From positions 279,253 through 343,252 of the forward strand of contig NZ_JYLH01000006.1 in NCBI RefSeq assembly GCF_001439685.1: DNA of 64,000 nt. The letters are read 5' to 3'. Of the stretch, positions 26,001 through 33,780 are shown piece after piece. The notes below the pieces were generated by a model that saw only the letters and a list, made by a program, of their open reading frames with translations, was not told where the DNA came from and ran no database searches. A program made the translations under genes and the position numbers. Origin of the DNA: Pseudomonas libanensis (GTDB lineage Bacteria > Pseudomonadota > Gammaproteobacteria > Pseudomonadales > Pseudomonadaceae). Each line of letters opens with the position of its first letter. Position 1 is the first letter of the stretch.

Positions 26001-29000
26001 AGGCGCCCGAGTGCGTGTTGCAGGCGTGGCAGGTCGAGGTCCGCGACGTCGTATTCGCGGTAGAAGTGGCAACTCACACCGCCCAGCACCAGGCTTGGAT
26101 CGCGGCCCAGCCAGTAGGCTTGCTGCACCTCGGTGATGGGGAAGGGCGCATGGCGCTGGGCGAGGTCCGGCATCAGGGTGCGCGGCGGCTCGGCCTGGGC
26201 CTGTTGATGCAGATCGGCGCAAAACTGTGCCAGCACCGGCTGGGCGAATACCTGGGCGATGCGTGCGCCGCCCACGCCTTGCTCGGCCAGCAGGCGCACC
26301 AGGCGCGTGGCGCTCAGGGAGTCGCCGCCCAGGGCAAAGAAGCTGTGCTCACGACAGACTTCGCCACAGCCGAGCAACTGCCGCCAGGCGTGGGCGACCT
26401 GTTGTTCGATGGGCCCGCAGGGCTGCGACAGCTGGCTCGGGGCGCCGCCGCCGTGTTCCGCCAGCCAGCCGTTGAGGACCTTGCGATCCACCTTGCCATT
26501 GGTCGTCAGGGGCCATTGCGCGCAGCCCAGGATCAGGCTGGGGATCATATAGGCCGGCAGATGCTCGGCCAGGCTCGGGAACGCCAGTTTGGTGGGCTGC
26601 GCCGGGCCGTGCGCCAGGCGCACCACCGCCGCCAGGTGCTGGCCGGCGAGCAGCGCCACTGCCTGCTCGACGCCGGGGCAGGCCAGCAGCGCGTGTTCCA
26701 CTTCACCGGCTTCGATACGGTAGCCGTGCAGCTTGAGTTGGAAGTCGGTCCGCCCAAGGAACTCCACCGTACCGTCGGGGTGGTAGCGCGCACTGTCGCC
26801 GGTGCGGTACCAGCGCAGGCCCTGGTACTGCACAAAGCGTTCGGCACTGCGCAGCGCATCGCCCCGGTAGCCCTCGGCCACCCCGGCACCGCCGATCCAC
26901 AGTTCACCGGCCACCCAGTCCGGGCAGTCATGGCCGTGCGGGTCGACAATGCGCAGGCTGACGTTATCCAGTGGCTTGCCGTAGGGCAGGCAATGCCAGT
27001 GCAGCGCCTGGCCGGGCACGACTTCGAACAGCGTTGAGTGAATCGCCGCTTCCGTTGCACCGCCCAGGGCCATGAAGCGGCAACCGGGGGCTTGGGCCCA
27101 CAGGCGCGGCGCCAGCTGCGGCGCGACCTTGTCACCGCCGAGCAAGACAGCGCGCAGGGGCAGCGGCGCGTCGGCGCAGCCGAGCAACATGTCGAGCAGC
27201 GCCGGCACGCAATTGAGCACGCTGGCGCGGTGCTGCACCGCCAGTTCGCGCCAGCGTGGCGCGTCGCGCTGAGCGTCGGGCTCGATCAGGATCACCGCCG
27301 CACCGCAGGCCAGCGGGGCAAACAGGTCGAATACCGACAGGTCGAATTCCAGCGCCGAGAGTGCCAGGACCCGGTCATCGCGGTTGAGCTGCAAGCGCCG
27401 TTGCAGGTCCTCCAGGGTGTTGGCGGCGGCGAGATGGCTGATTTCCACGCCCTTGGGCTCACCGGTGGAGCCGGAGGTGTAAAGGATGTAGGCCAGGTCG
27501 CTGATTGCACCGGGGCGGGGTGCTTGCAATGGGCTGGCAGCGTCCGGCAACTGGGTAAGCAGCAAGCGCGCACCGGCGGCCTCGCAGATTTTGCGGCAAC
27601 GTGCGGCAGGCTGGTCGATGCCGATGGGCAGGTAGGTGGCGCTGCACGCCAGGATGCCCAGCACCGCGATCACCTGTGCGGGGCCTTTGGGCAGTTGCAG
27701 GGCCACCACGTCACCGCGCTTCACGCCTTGGCCTTCGAGATAGGCCGCGACGCCCAGGGCACGCTCGGCTAACTCGCCATAGGTGATGGCCTGATTGCCG
27801 TACAGCAATGCCGGCAGGGTCGGGGCCAATTGCGCTTGGGTGAAGAAACCTTCGTGCAGGCGCTCGACCGGCAGCGCGGCGGGCTGGCCCTGGGCGGCGC
27901 TGCGTACGCCAAGCTGACTGGCGGGAATCAGCGCCGGCACCGCCTGATCCCAGGCCGCGGCGTCATGGCACAGGCGCTGTAACAGGCCGGTGTAGGCGTC
28001 GAACAGCCCATCCAGTACACCCTCGGCAAACAGCCCTTCACGGGCATCGAGGTTGACCAGGATGCCGCCGTCCAGTTCGGTGACCTGGGCGTCCAGCCAT
28101 ACCTGCGGGCCCTGGGAAATGATCCACGCCGGCTGGCCGAAACTCTCCTGCACACCCTCGGCGAACAACTCCCCCAGGCCCAAGGCGCTGGTGTACACCA
28201 CCGGCGCCAGTACTTGCTCTCCGCGATGGCGCGACAGTTCGCGCAACACTTCAAGCCCGGAAAACGCGCTGTGGGCCGCGTCACCATGGAAGCGTCGTTG
28301 TAACGCTGTGGCTCGGGCGGCAAAGGTGCCGGACACACGGCCATCCCAGGCCAGCAGGATCGACGAGGTGAAGTCTCCGACCAGGCGCTCGACATCGGCA
28401 TGCAACGGCGTGCGGTTGAACAACGGCAGGTTGAGCAGCAGTTCGGGCGCCTCGCACCAGGCCGCCAGGGCCTCGCAAAACACCGCTGCCAGGGCCATGG
28501 CCGGGGTGAGGGCGTGCTCGCGGGCATGGCGCTCAAACGCCTGGCGCTGGGACGGCGATAACCAGTGGTGACGGCGGCGCACCTGGCCTTCATCACCCTG
28601 GGGCTTGATCGGCAGGCGTGGGGCACCCGGCAATGCGTCCAGGCGCTGCAACCAGTAATCGCGGGCTTGGCGATGGCGCTCACGCTGCTCAGGGCTGGCC
28701 TGTTCCTTGCGCAGGTCGGCCAGGTAGCGGGGGAAGCTGTAGTCCAGCGCGGGCAGGGGTTGTTGGCGGTACAACTGCACCAGGTCGCCCAGCAGGGTGC
28801 GCAGGCTCAGGGCGTCGGCGGCGAGCATGTCGAGGTTCAGGTGCAGGCGTGTGCCCTGGGGCAACAGCGATAGCTGGATGTCCAGCACCTGGCCGTGTTC
28901 CACCGCCAACTGGCGATGGGACAACTCGGCGCGCAAGGCCTCCAGTTGCTGTTGCAGCTGTTCGGCATCGGCCTGGCGCAGGTCATGCACCTTCAGCCCC

Positions 29001-29503
29001 GGCCATGGGCTGTGGGGCAGGATCTGTTGGCGGCCATCGTCGAGGAACTGCGCCCGCAACATCGGATGGCGGGCCAGCAAGGCCTGCACCGCGGCTTCCA
29101 GGCGGCTTGGGTCAACGTCGTGGCCGTCGAATTCGTTATAGAAGTGCGCGGCCACACCGCCCAGCGCTTGGCCAGGGGCGCGGCCGATCCAGTAGGCGTG
29201 TTGCATGGGCGCCAGTTCGAAGGGCAGGCCGTCGTCCGCACTGTGATTGGCGGGGGCCGGAGCGACGCGGGCGGTCTCAAGCAGCGTCAGCCACGTGCAC
29301 AGGCGTGGGTCGGCTACCAGCTCGGCGAAACGCGCGGCCAGGCCCTGGCGCCGCCATTGGCCGGCGAGACGGATCAGGGTGACTGAATCCAGCCCCCATT
29401 CAATCAGGTTGGCCTCCAGGGGAATCTGTTCGGCGGGCTGGCCCAGGGCTTCGGACAGGGAACGGCGCAGCAGGGTTGCGGTTGAGGTGCTGGGAGTGGC
29501 CAT
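23093..29503 (-). CDS. Dimodular NRPS: ArCP-Cy-A-T-Cy-A-T
   Basis: 2136 residues, first gene of the operon. Aryl carrier domain with WGLDSV (Ser40); Cy1 with DMLAADALS near 229; A1 with LYTSGSTGEPKGV near 678 and pocket residues D-L-F-N-L-G-L-I; carrier T1 ALGGDSLSA near 1061; Cy2 with DNLILDALS near 1243; A2 with IYTSGSTGQPKGV near 1709 and pocket D-L-Y-N-L-S-L-I (cysteine); carrier T2 RLGGDSLLA near 2083. Both Cy domains keep DxxxxDxxS. Neither A domain carries the inserted epimerase-like region that PchE of P. aeruginosa has. Pyochelin PchE has one Cys module, and this protein has two. Predicted role: load salicylate, then add and cyclise two cysteine-like residues. Confidence 0.92.
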   Translation of the reverse strand: MATPSTSTATLLRRSLSEALGQPAEQIPLEANLIEWGLDSVTLIRLAGQWRRQGLAARFAELVADPRLCTWLTLLETARVAPAPANHSADDGLPFELAPMQHAYWIGRAPGQALGGVAAHFYNEFDGHDVDPSRLEAAVQALLARHPMLRAQFLDDGRQQILPHSPWPGLKVHDLRQADAEQLQQQLEALRAELSHRQLAVEHGQVLDIQLSLLPQGTRLHLNLDMLAADALSLRTLLGDLVQLYRQQPLPALDYSFPRYLADLRKEQASPEQRERHRQARDYWLQRLDALPGAPRLPIKPQGDEGQVRRRHHWLSPSQRQAFERHAREHALTPAMALAAVFCEALAAWCEAPELLLNLPLFNRTPLHADVERLVGDFTSSILLAWDGRVSGTFAARATALQRRFHGDAAHSAFSGLEVLRELSRHRGEQVLAPVVYTSALGLGELFAEGVQESFGQPAWIISQGPQVWLDAQVTELDGGILVNLDAREGLFAEGVLDGLFDAYTGLLQRLCHDAAAWDQAVPALIPASQLGVRSAAQGQPAALPVERLHEGFFTQAQLAPTLPALLYGNQAITYGELAERALGVAAYLEGQGVKRGDVVALQLPKGPAQVIAVLGILACSATYLPIGIDQPAARCRKICEAAGARLLLTQLPDAASPLQAPRPGAISDLAYILYTSGSTGEPKGVEISHLAAANTLEDLQRRLQLNRDDRVLALSALEFDLSVFDLFAPLACGAAVILIEPDAQRDAPRWRELAVQHRASVLNCVPALLDMLLGCADAPLPLRAVLLGGDKVAPQLAPRLWAQAPGCRFMALGGATEAAIHSTLFEVVPGQALHWHCLPYGKPLDNVSLRIVDPHGHDCPDWVAGELWIGGAGVAEGYRGDALRSAERFVQYQGLRWYRTGDSARYHPDGTVEFLGRTDFQLKLHGYRIEAGEVEHALLACPGVEQAVALLAGQHLAAVVRLAHGPAQPTKLAFPSLAEHLPAYMIPSLILGCAQWPLTTNGKVDRKVLNGWLAEHGGGAPSQLSQPCGPIEQQVAHAWRQLLGCGEVCREHSFFALGGDSLSATRLVRLLAEQGVGGARIAQVFAQPVLAQFCADLHQQAQAEPPRTLMPDLAQRHAPFPITEVQQAYWLGRDPSLVLGGVSCHFYREYDVADLDLPRLQHALGRLIERHEMLRAVFDQSGQARILPQVPTFVIGQGYACIEDLREHCAHRVFDPAHWPLFDVQAVTQGRHTRLAISLDNLILDALSILRFYAELDALYRQPTLALAPLELSFRDYQLQAGVQPAELHAAQHFWQARLPQLPPHPQLPLAADPASLGRPRFERLQGQVKTDAWQTILAKAQQHGLTASAVLLCAFAETLGRWSARPDLSLNLTLFDRRPVHPQIDQVMGDFTSLTLLGYEPVAGERWLDRARRTQQHLGEALEHRCVGSVSLLRQLARDSGEQQVSMPVVFTSALGVPDGTAAPVDGPFARQVFGLTQTPQVWLDHQVVEADGGIALNWDRVVGLFPDDLVEAMFDAYLGSLHWLAEHPWDSAPPDLLPVAQAQLRARLNAPGPGVPGDPTLHQGFFQHAQQTPQRPALLWGEHGSLSYGELAERALRIARSLLDAGVTAGDLVAVSLAKGPQQIASVLGVLAAGAAYLPVGVDQPLQRCQRILQQAGVSLILAEHDPQLPGVKHLKPSQAQSAEPLHAPLPVSADQLAYVIYTSGSTGQPKGVEITHRAAMNTVAEINRGYGIDASDRGLALSALDFDLSVYDLFGLLSVGGALVLIDEEQRRDARAWLKALQHHRVSLWNSVPALLDMLLEANAVEQHPLALKVALLSGDWIGLDLAQRLRQQAPDCRFIALGGATEAAIWSNHFEVRQPLPGWRSIPYGVPLANQAYRVVDALGRDCPDWVTGELWIGGAGVARGYRHAPQLNAERFVDGWYRTGDLGRYHPGGLLEFLGRADTQVKLRGHRIELGEVEAALARHPCVNQAVALVADQRLLAAVAASTCAEVLALHLEQCLPAYMRPEQILVLDRLPLSSNGKVDRRALLAPLAAAAHSRPTLDETPLSATEQLVAELWQQLLNVPCVSRHDNFFRLGGDSLLATRFLEMLRCRIGVELPMGQLFGAASLLEVAQTLERQPAPHPVEEGVI

Positions 29504-29583
29504 GGCTCAACGTCTTCTCATCGCTAGGGCCCGGACCGGGGTTGGCCCAGGCGCTGGGGGCAGGTCATTGTGTGGAAGCAGAT

Positions 29584-29602
29584 GCTAGTCATTCTCATTG
29601 TG
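29584..29602 (-). promoter_or_regulatory. Fur-box-like site upstream of the NRPS operon
   Basis: Read on the minus strand, CACAATGAGAATGACTAGC matches 13 of 19 positions of the Fur consensus GATAATGATAATCATTATC. It lies 81 bp before the first NRPS start in the divergent region with the ABC ATPase gene, so iron repression of both directions is plausible. The rest of 29504-29802 shows no gene. Confidence 0.55.
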
Positions 29603-29802
29603 ACGACTACCCGGATCGAATCGTTTTTGCCCCGTATCCGTTTGCCAGACGCGGGTTCTGGCGTGACGGCGGTGGGACATAACGCTGATCACTGAGCGGG
29701 ATACGGTTGGAAAATGACTTGAATCGGGTAGAACCGCGTTGCCGGCCTTGACTACCGTCGCTCGCCGCCCTTTTGCAGGGCTTGTCCTTGATGGAGTTGT
29801 GG

Positions 29803-30687
29803 ATGTCAGTCGATTCAGGTTTACAGGTGCGCGGCTTGTGCAAGCGCTACAACAACGGTGTCGAGGCGCTGCGCGGTGTGGACCTGAGCGTAGGGCCGGG
29901 CATGTATGGCTTGCTTGGCCCCAATGGCGCAGGCAAGAGCAGCCTGATGCGCACCCTGGCGACCTTGCAGCAACCGGACGCCGGCAGCATTCACCTGGAT
30001 GGCGTGGATGTGTTAGCCGATGCCGAGCATCTGCGCCGTCGGCTGGGTTACCTGCCACAGCAACTGGGGGCGTACCCGGGGGTAAGTGCGCGGGATCTGC
30101 TCGATCGGTTTGCCTGGCTCAAGGGGCGTACCGACACCCGCCAACGTCGCGAAGAAGTGGAGGGCCTGCTGGCCAAGGTCAACCTGCAAGACGCCGCGCA
30201 CCGGGCGCTCGCCACGTATTCGGGGGGCATGTTGCGTCGCTTCGGCATCGCCATGGCCCTGATCGGCTCGCCGCGTTTGCTGATTGTCGATGAGCCCACC
30301 GCGGGCCTTGACCCGGCCGAGCGCAATCGCTTTCACCGGGTACTGGCGGACGTGGCGGCCGAGTCCATCGTGTTGCTGTCGACCCATATCGTCGAAGACG
30401 TCGAGAACCTGTGCAGCCGCCTGGCGGTACTGGCCGGTGGGCGGATTATTGTCGAAGGCCGCCCGGCGGATTTGCTCGGTGCCGAGCAGGGTCGCCTGTG
30501 GGAGGCGTCGTTTGGCCGAGGCGAGCCACTGCCCGCCGCCTTGCACGTAGCCGCCAGCCCCGCCGGTAGCCGCGTGATCGTGCACGGCGAACGCCCGGCC
30601 GATCCGCGCTTCACCCCTCACGCGCCGCGTCTGGAAGACATCTATTACCTGGCGTTGGCCCAGGCCGGTGAGGCGCTCGAGGCATGA
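29803..30687 (+). CDS. ABC transporter ATP-binding protein
   Basis: 294 residues from the ATG at 29803, preceded by GGAG at 6 bp. In-frame TTG/ATG codons at 29773 and 29791 lack as good a ribosome site. Walker A LGPNGAGKSS, Q-loop LPQQLG, signature TYSGGMLRR, Walker B LLIVDEPTAGLD and H-loop LLSTHIVED are all intact. It is a CcmA/NatA-type ATPase and overlaps the following permease gene by ATGA, so the two form one transporter. Divergent from the NRPS operon and next to the receptor, it is likely a siderophore-linked exporter or processing transporter. Confidence 0.85.
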   Translation: MSVDSGLQVRGLCKRYNNGVEALRGVDLSVGPGMYGLLGPNGAGKSSLMRTLATLQQPDAGSIHLDGVDVLADAEHLRRRLGYLPQQLGAYPGVSARDLLDRFAWLKGRTDTRQRREEVEGLLAKVNLQDAAHRALATYSGGMLRRFGIAMALIGSPRLLIVDEPTAGLDPAERNRFHRVLADVAAESIVLLSTHIVEDVENLCSRLAVLAGGRIIVEGRPADLLGAEQGRLWEASFGRGEPLPAALHVAASPAGSRVIVHGERPADPRFTPHAPRLEDIYYLALAQAGEALEA

Positions 30688-33600
30688 ATACCTTTGTTCT
30701 GTTGATGCGCGAGGCCTGGGTGGAAGCCCGCGCAGGGCTGCGCAGCGGTATTCCGTTACTGGTGTTCCTGGGCCTGACCGGTTATTTGCTGATGTCCCTG
30801 GCCAATGCCGACTACGTGCAGAAAATGGGCGCCAGCGACATTGCGCGCAACGCGCCGAGCCTGATCTACCTGATGTCCTGCGGGTGCATGTTCTTTCTGT
30901 TTTTCGCCTGGGCCTGGGTGTTCGCGCAACCGGCCTTGCGCGACCGCAAGGCGCAGTTGGAAGAGGTGTTGCTGGCTTTACCGCTGTCGCTGCCTGCGCT
31001 GCTGTGGGGACGTTTTATCGGCGCGGCGCTGGTGGGCGGTTTGCTCGCCAGTTCGCTGATCGTCGGCTTCCTGGTCAGCCCGGTGCTGGGCTGGCTCGGC
31101 TGGGTGCCGGCCGCCAGTATCGGTGCGCCGATGTGGTCGGCCCTGGGGTTTGCCTGGGTCGCCTTGCTGTTGCCAGTGAGCACCGGGATCGGTGCGTTGT
31201 ATTACCTGCTGGCGCTGCGCAGCCGTGGCCTGGCGGCGCCGTTCGGGTTGGCGACGGTGTTGATGCTTTTGTGGATGTTTGCCGTGGTGGTGCTCAAGGG
31301 CGGGCATATCAACCCGCTGCTGGCCGCCAGCCTGGACCCGTCATTGTTCACCTTTGCCCAGGCCCAGGTGGAGACCTGGAGCGCCGCGCAAAAGTCCCAA
31401 TCGCTGCTGGCCTTGACGCCGGGGTTCTGGCTTAACCGTGTGTTGTGGTGCGCAGTGCCGCTGCTGTTGCTGGCCGTCGTATTGGCCCGCACCACGCGTC
31501 AGGGCTTGATGGGCAAGCGTAGCGGGGCCGTGTTGGCCGAGCCGCCGATGCTGCTGGCGATCGGCGTGACCTTGCCTGGCCCCCTGGTGCGCAGCCAATG
31601 GCCGCGAGCCCTGTGGTGCGAGGCGCGTTGGCAGGTACGCCAGCTGTTTGCCCGGCGCATCTGGTGGGTGGCCCTCGGATTTCTGTTGGTGATGGGCGTG
31701 CTCAGTGGATTTGTCCACGGGGTGTGGCATGCCCGTGGGCCGATGGTGCCTCGAGCGGACCTGACCCTGCCGTTGCTGTCGAGCGCGTTGTTCCTGGTGA
31801 TCGCCTTTATCGTCGCGGCCCTGGTCGGGCTGGTGTGCCGGCGCGATGACGTCGAAGGCTTTGGCGCGATGTTGCAGGCGACCCCGGCCCCGGCGTGGCT
31901 GCGCCTGTTGGGGCGGGTGGCGTGTGTATTGATGGCGACGCTGGTCCTGGCGTTGGTGCCGGGCCTGGCCAGCTTGCTGATCAGTGCGATGGCCGCCCCC
32001 GAAAGCCTGGCGCCGGGTTTTGTGCTGGTCTATCAGGCGCTGGTATTCGCGCCACCGCTGGTGGAGCTGGCGATGCTCACGGTGCTGGTGCATGCGCTGG
32101 TTCGCCGCTCCGGACTGGCGTACGCCACCTCGATGCTGCTGACGTTTTTCCTGGTGCTCAACCATGAGTTGGGGCTGGTGAGTTACCCGCTCTATGCCAT
32201 GGCGATCCCGGCGCATGTGGGGGTTTCGTTGCTGACAGGATGGGCGCCATGGCTGGGGTTTCTGGCCACCTTGGCCAGCTGGAAACTCGCCGGTTGCCTG
32301 GTGTTGCTCGCGGTGGCGGCACTGGCCTTGCCCCGTGGGCCGGAGCGCCGTCGGCTGAGTGATGTGCGCCGCGGTTTGCTTGGCCTGCCGGGTGCGTTGC
32401 TGGCCTTGGGCATCGTCGGCTTGCTCGCCAGCGGCCTGCTGTTGCAGCGGCATCTGGTGGAGCAGGGCGATTACCAGTCCGTCGCCGAGCAACGTGCCGA
32501 ACGTGCCGACTGGGAACAGCGCTGGCTGCCCGGGGCGAGCGCCTGGCAGGTGGCGGGTGGACAGTTACAGGTGCAGGTTGATTCGGCGGCGCGGCAGGTC
32601 CTGGGCCAGTGGACGTTGGATGGGGTGGTCGCTGCCCATCTGGACGCTGAGTTGCCGCCGGGCCTGCAGGTGACGGCGGTCAGCGTGATGGGGCGAGCGG
32701 TCGCGTTTGAACAAGCAACCGCGCATCTGCGTATGCCTTTGCAGGGTTGCGCAGCGAGTGGTTGCCAGGTGGTGTTGAACTGGACGCTGAGCGCTGACGG
32801 CTGGCCTGCCGAAGGCGAAGCGTTCTGGCTTGGGCCCCAGGGCGTATGGCTGGAAGCGCGCCGCATGGTGCCGCGCCTGGGGCTGGACAGCGAGCGACTG
32901 TTGCGTGCGCCGGCCCAGCGCAGCGAAGCCGGTTTGCCGGTCGCGGTGCCCCGGTTGCCAAGGGGGGCTGAGGTGGCGGTGGATGCCGTAGCACCGGCCG
33001 GACACTGGCAATGGCAGCTTGAGGTCGATGGCCAGGCCTTGACCGGCAGCAGCCTGGGCCCACTCGACTTCGGCTATGCCACGCCGGTTCGCAAGGATGC
33101 CAGCCGTGAGCACACCGCCCGTGAAGTGCAGGAAGACTTGGACCTGATGAGTGCCTGTGTGGCGCGACGCCTGGGCAGCCGCCCCAGCGTCGAACACCTG
33201 AGCCAGTGGCCGGCCGGCATGGGCGCCAGCCGCTTGAGTCACCGCCATCTGCTGCTCAGCCAGTCGCCCAATTGGGACGTGGCGCCAGCAGGCGTCGGGC
33301 GCTGGACGCGTCGCGCCCATATTGCCGAACTACTCGCCCGCCGCATGTTGACCGACGCCAGCGACCTGCGTCAGGCACCCGGTTACCTGTGGCTGAGCCA
33401 GGGTGTGGCGGGGGCGCTGGGCCTGCTGTGTGTGGAGGATGCCGATGGCGCTGACGCCCGGGCCACGCTGGTCAAGCTGATGGCCGATGACCTGACCCGC
33501 GCCCTGGGCAACGACGGCGAGCCCGTCGGCATCCTGGCCGATGCCCGCGAACAAGGCTGGGCCGCCAGCTATGCCGCGCTGGTCAGCCTCGACTGGGTCG

Positions 33601-33746
33601 CCGCGCAAACCCCCGAACACCTCACGGCGATGACCGCCGACGTCCGTCACGGCCAGGGATGGCCCGCCGCGATCCAGGGCCTGCTGGGCGCGCCCTCCGA
33701 TCCGGCGATTGCCGCCGCGCTCAAGCGCTGGGGGCCTGCGCAATGA
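30684..33746 (+). CDS. ABC-2 permease fused to degenerate M1-aminopeptidase-like domain
   Basis: 1020 residues. Residues 1-~590 hold two blocks of about six membrane helices separated by a cytoplasmic segment (LVRSQWPRALWCEARWQVRQLFARRIWW), i.e. two ABC-2 units. A last helix near residue 575 leads to a ~430-residue soluble part. That part resembles the M1-peptidase half of ABC-2/M1 fusion proteins, but where HExxH should be it reads AHIAELLARRM (near 879), and the WLxEGxAE motif reads WLSQGVAGALG. Zinc catalysis is therefore unlikely. It pairs with the upstream ATPase (ATGA) and precedes the TonB receptor by 34 bp. The extracytoplasmic domain could bind the siderophore or a partner. Function unknown. 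Confidence 0.75.
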   Translation: MNTFVLLMREAWVEARAGLRSGIPLLVFLGLTGYLLMSLANADYVQKMGASDIARNAPSLIYLMSCGCMFFLFFAWAWVFAQPALRDRKAQLEEVLLALPLSLPALLWGRFIGAALVGGLLASSLIVGFLVSPVLGWLGWVPAASIGAPMWSALGFAWVALLLPVSTGIGALYYLLALRSRGLAAPFGLATVLMLLWMFAVVVLKGGHINPLLAASLDPSLFTFAQAQVETWSAAQKSQSLLALTPGFWLNRVLWCAVPLLLLAVVLARTTRQGLMGKRSGAVLAEPPMLLAIGVTLPGPLVRSQWPRALWCEARWQVRQLFARRIWWVALGFLLVMGVLSGFVHGVWHARGPMVPRADLTLPLLSSALFLVIAFIVAALVGLVCRRDDVEGFGAMLQATPAPAWLRLLGRVACVLMATLVLALVPGLASLLISAMAAPESLAPGFVLVYQALVFAPPLVELAMLTVLVHALVRRSGLAYATSMLLTFFLVLNHELGLVSYPLYAMAIPAHVGVSLLTGWAPWLGFLATLASWKLAGCLVLLAVAALALPRGPERRRLSDVRRGLLGLPGALLALGIVGLLASGLLLQRHLVEQGDYQSVAEQRAERADWEQRWLPGASAWQVAGGQLQVQVDSAARQVLGQWTLDGVVAAHLDAELPPGLQVTAVSVMGRAVAFEQATAHLRMPLQGCAASGCQVVLNWTLSADGWPAEGEAFWLGPQGVWLEARRMVPRLGLDSERLLRAPAQRSEAGLPVAVPRLPRGAEVAVDAVAPAGHWQWQLEVDGQALTGSSLGPLDFGYATPVRKDASREHTAREVQEDLDLMSACVARRLGSRPSVEHLSQWPAGMGASRLSHRHLLLSQSPNWDVAPAGVGRWTRRAHIAELLARRMLTDASDLRQAPGYLWLSQGVAGALGLLCVEDADGADARATLVKLMADDLTRALGNDGEPVGILADAREQGWAASYAALVSLDWVAAQTPEHLTAMTADVRHGQGWPAAIQGLLGAPSDPAIAAALKRWGPAQ

Positions 33747-33780
33747 AGTTTGAATCATCCCTGTCTTTTGGAGCTTTGCC

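Noticed and set aside
24563..27037. 824-codon open frame opposite the first NRPS
   Set aside because: Composition is Gln/Arg/Gly/His-rich as expected for an antisense frame; the NRPS explains the sequence.
17601..29503. Yersiniabactin cluster
   Set aside because: No ketosynthase, acyltransferase or other PKS domain is present in any of the large genes, and there are three Cys modules where yersiniabactin has two on NRPS plus one after the PKS.
31341..32492. 383-codon minus-strand open frame in the permease gene
   Set aside because: Gln/Arg/His-rich antisense translation of membrane helices.
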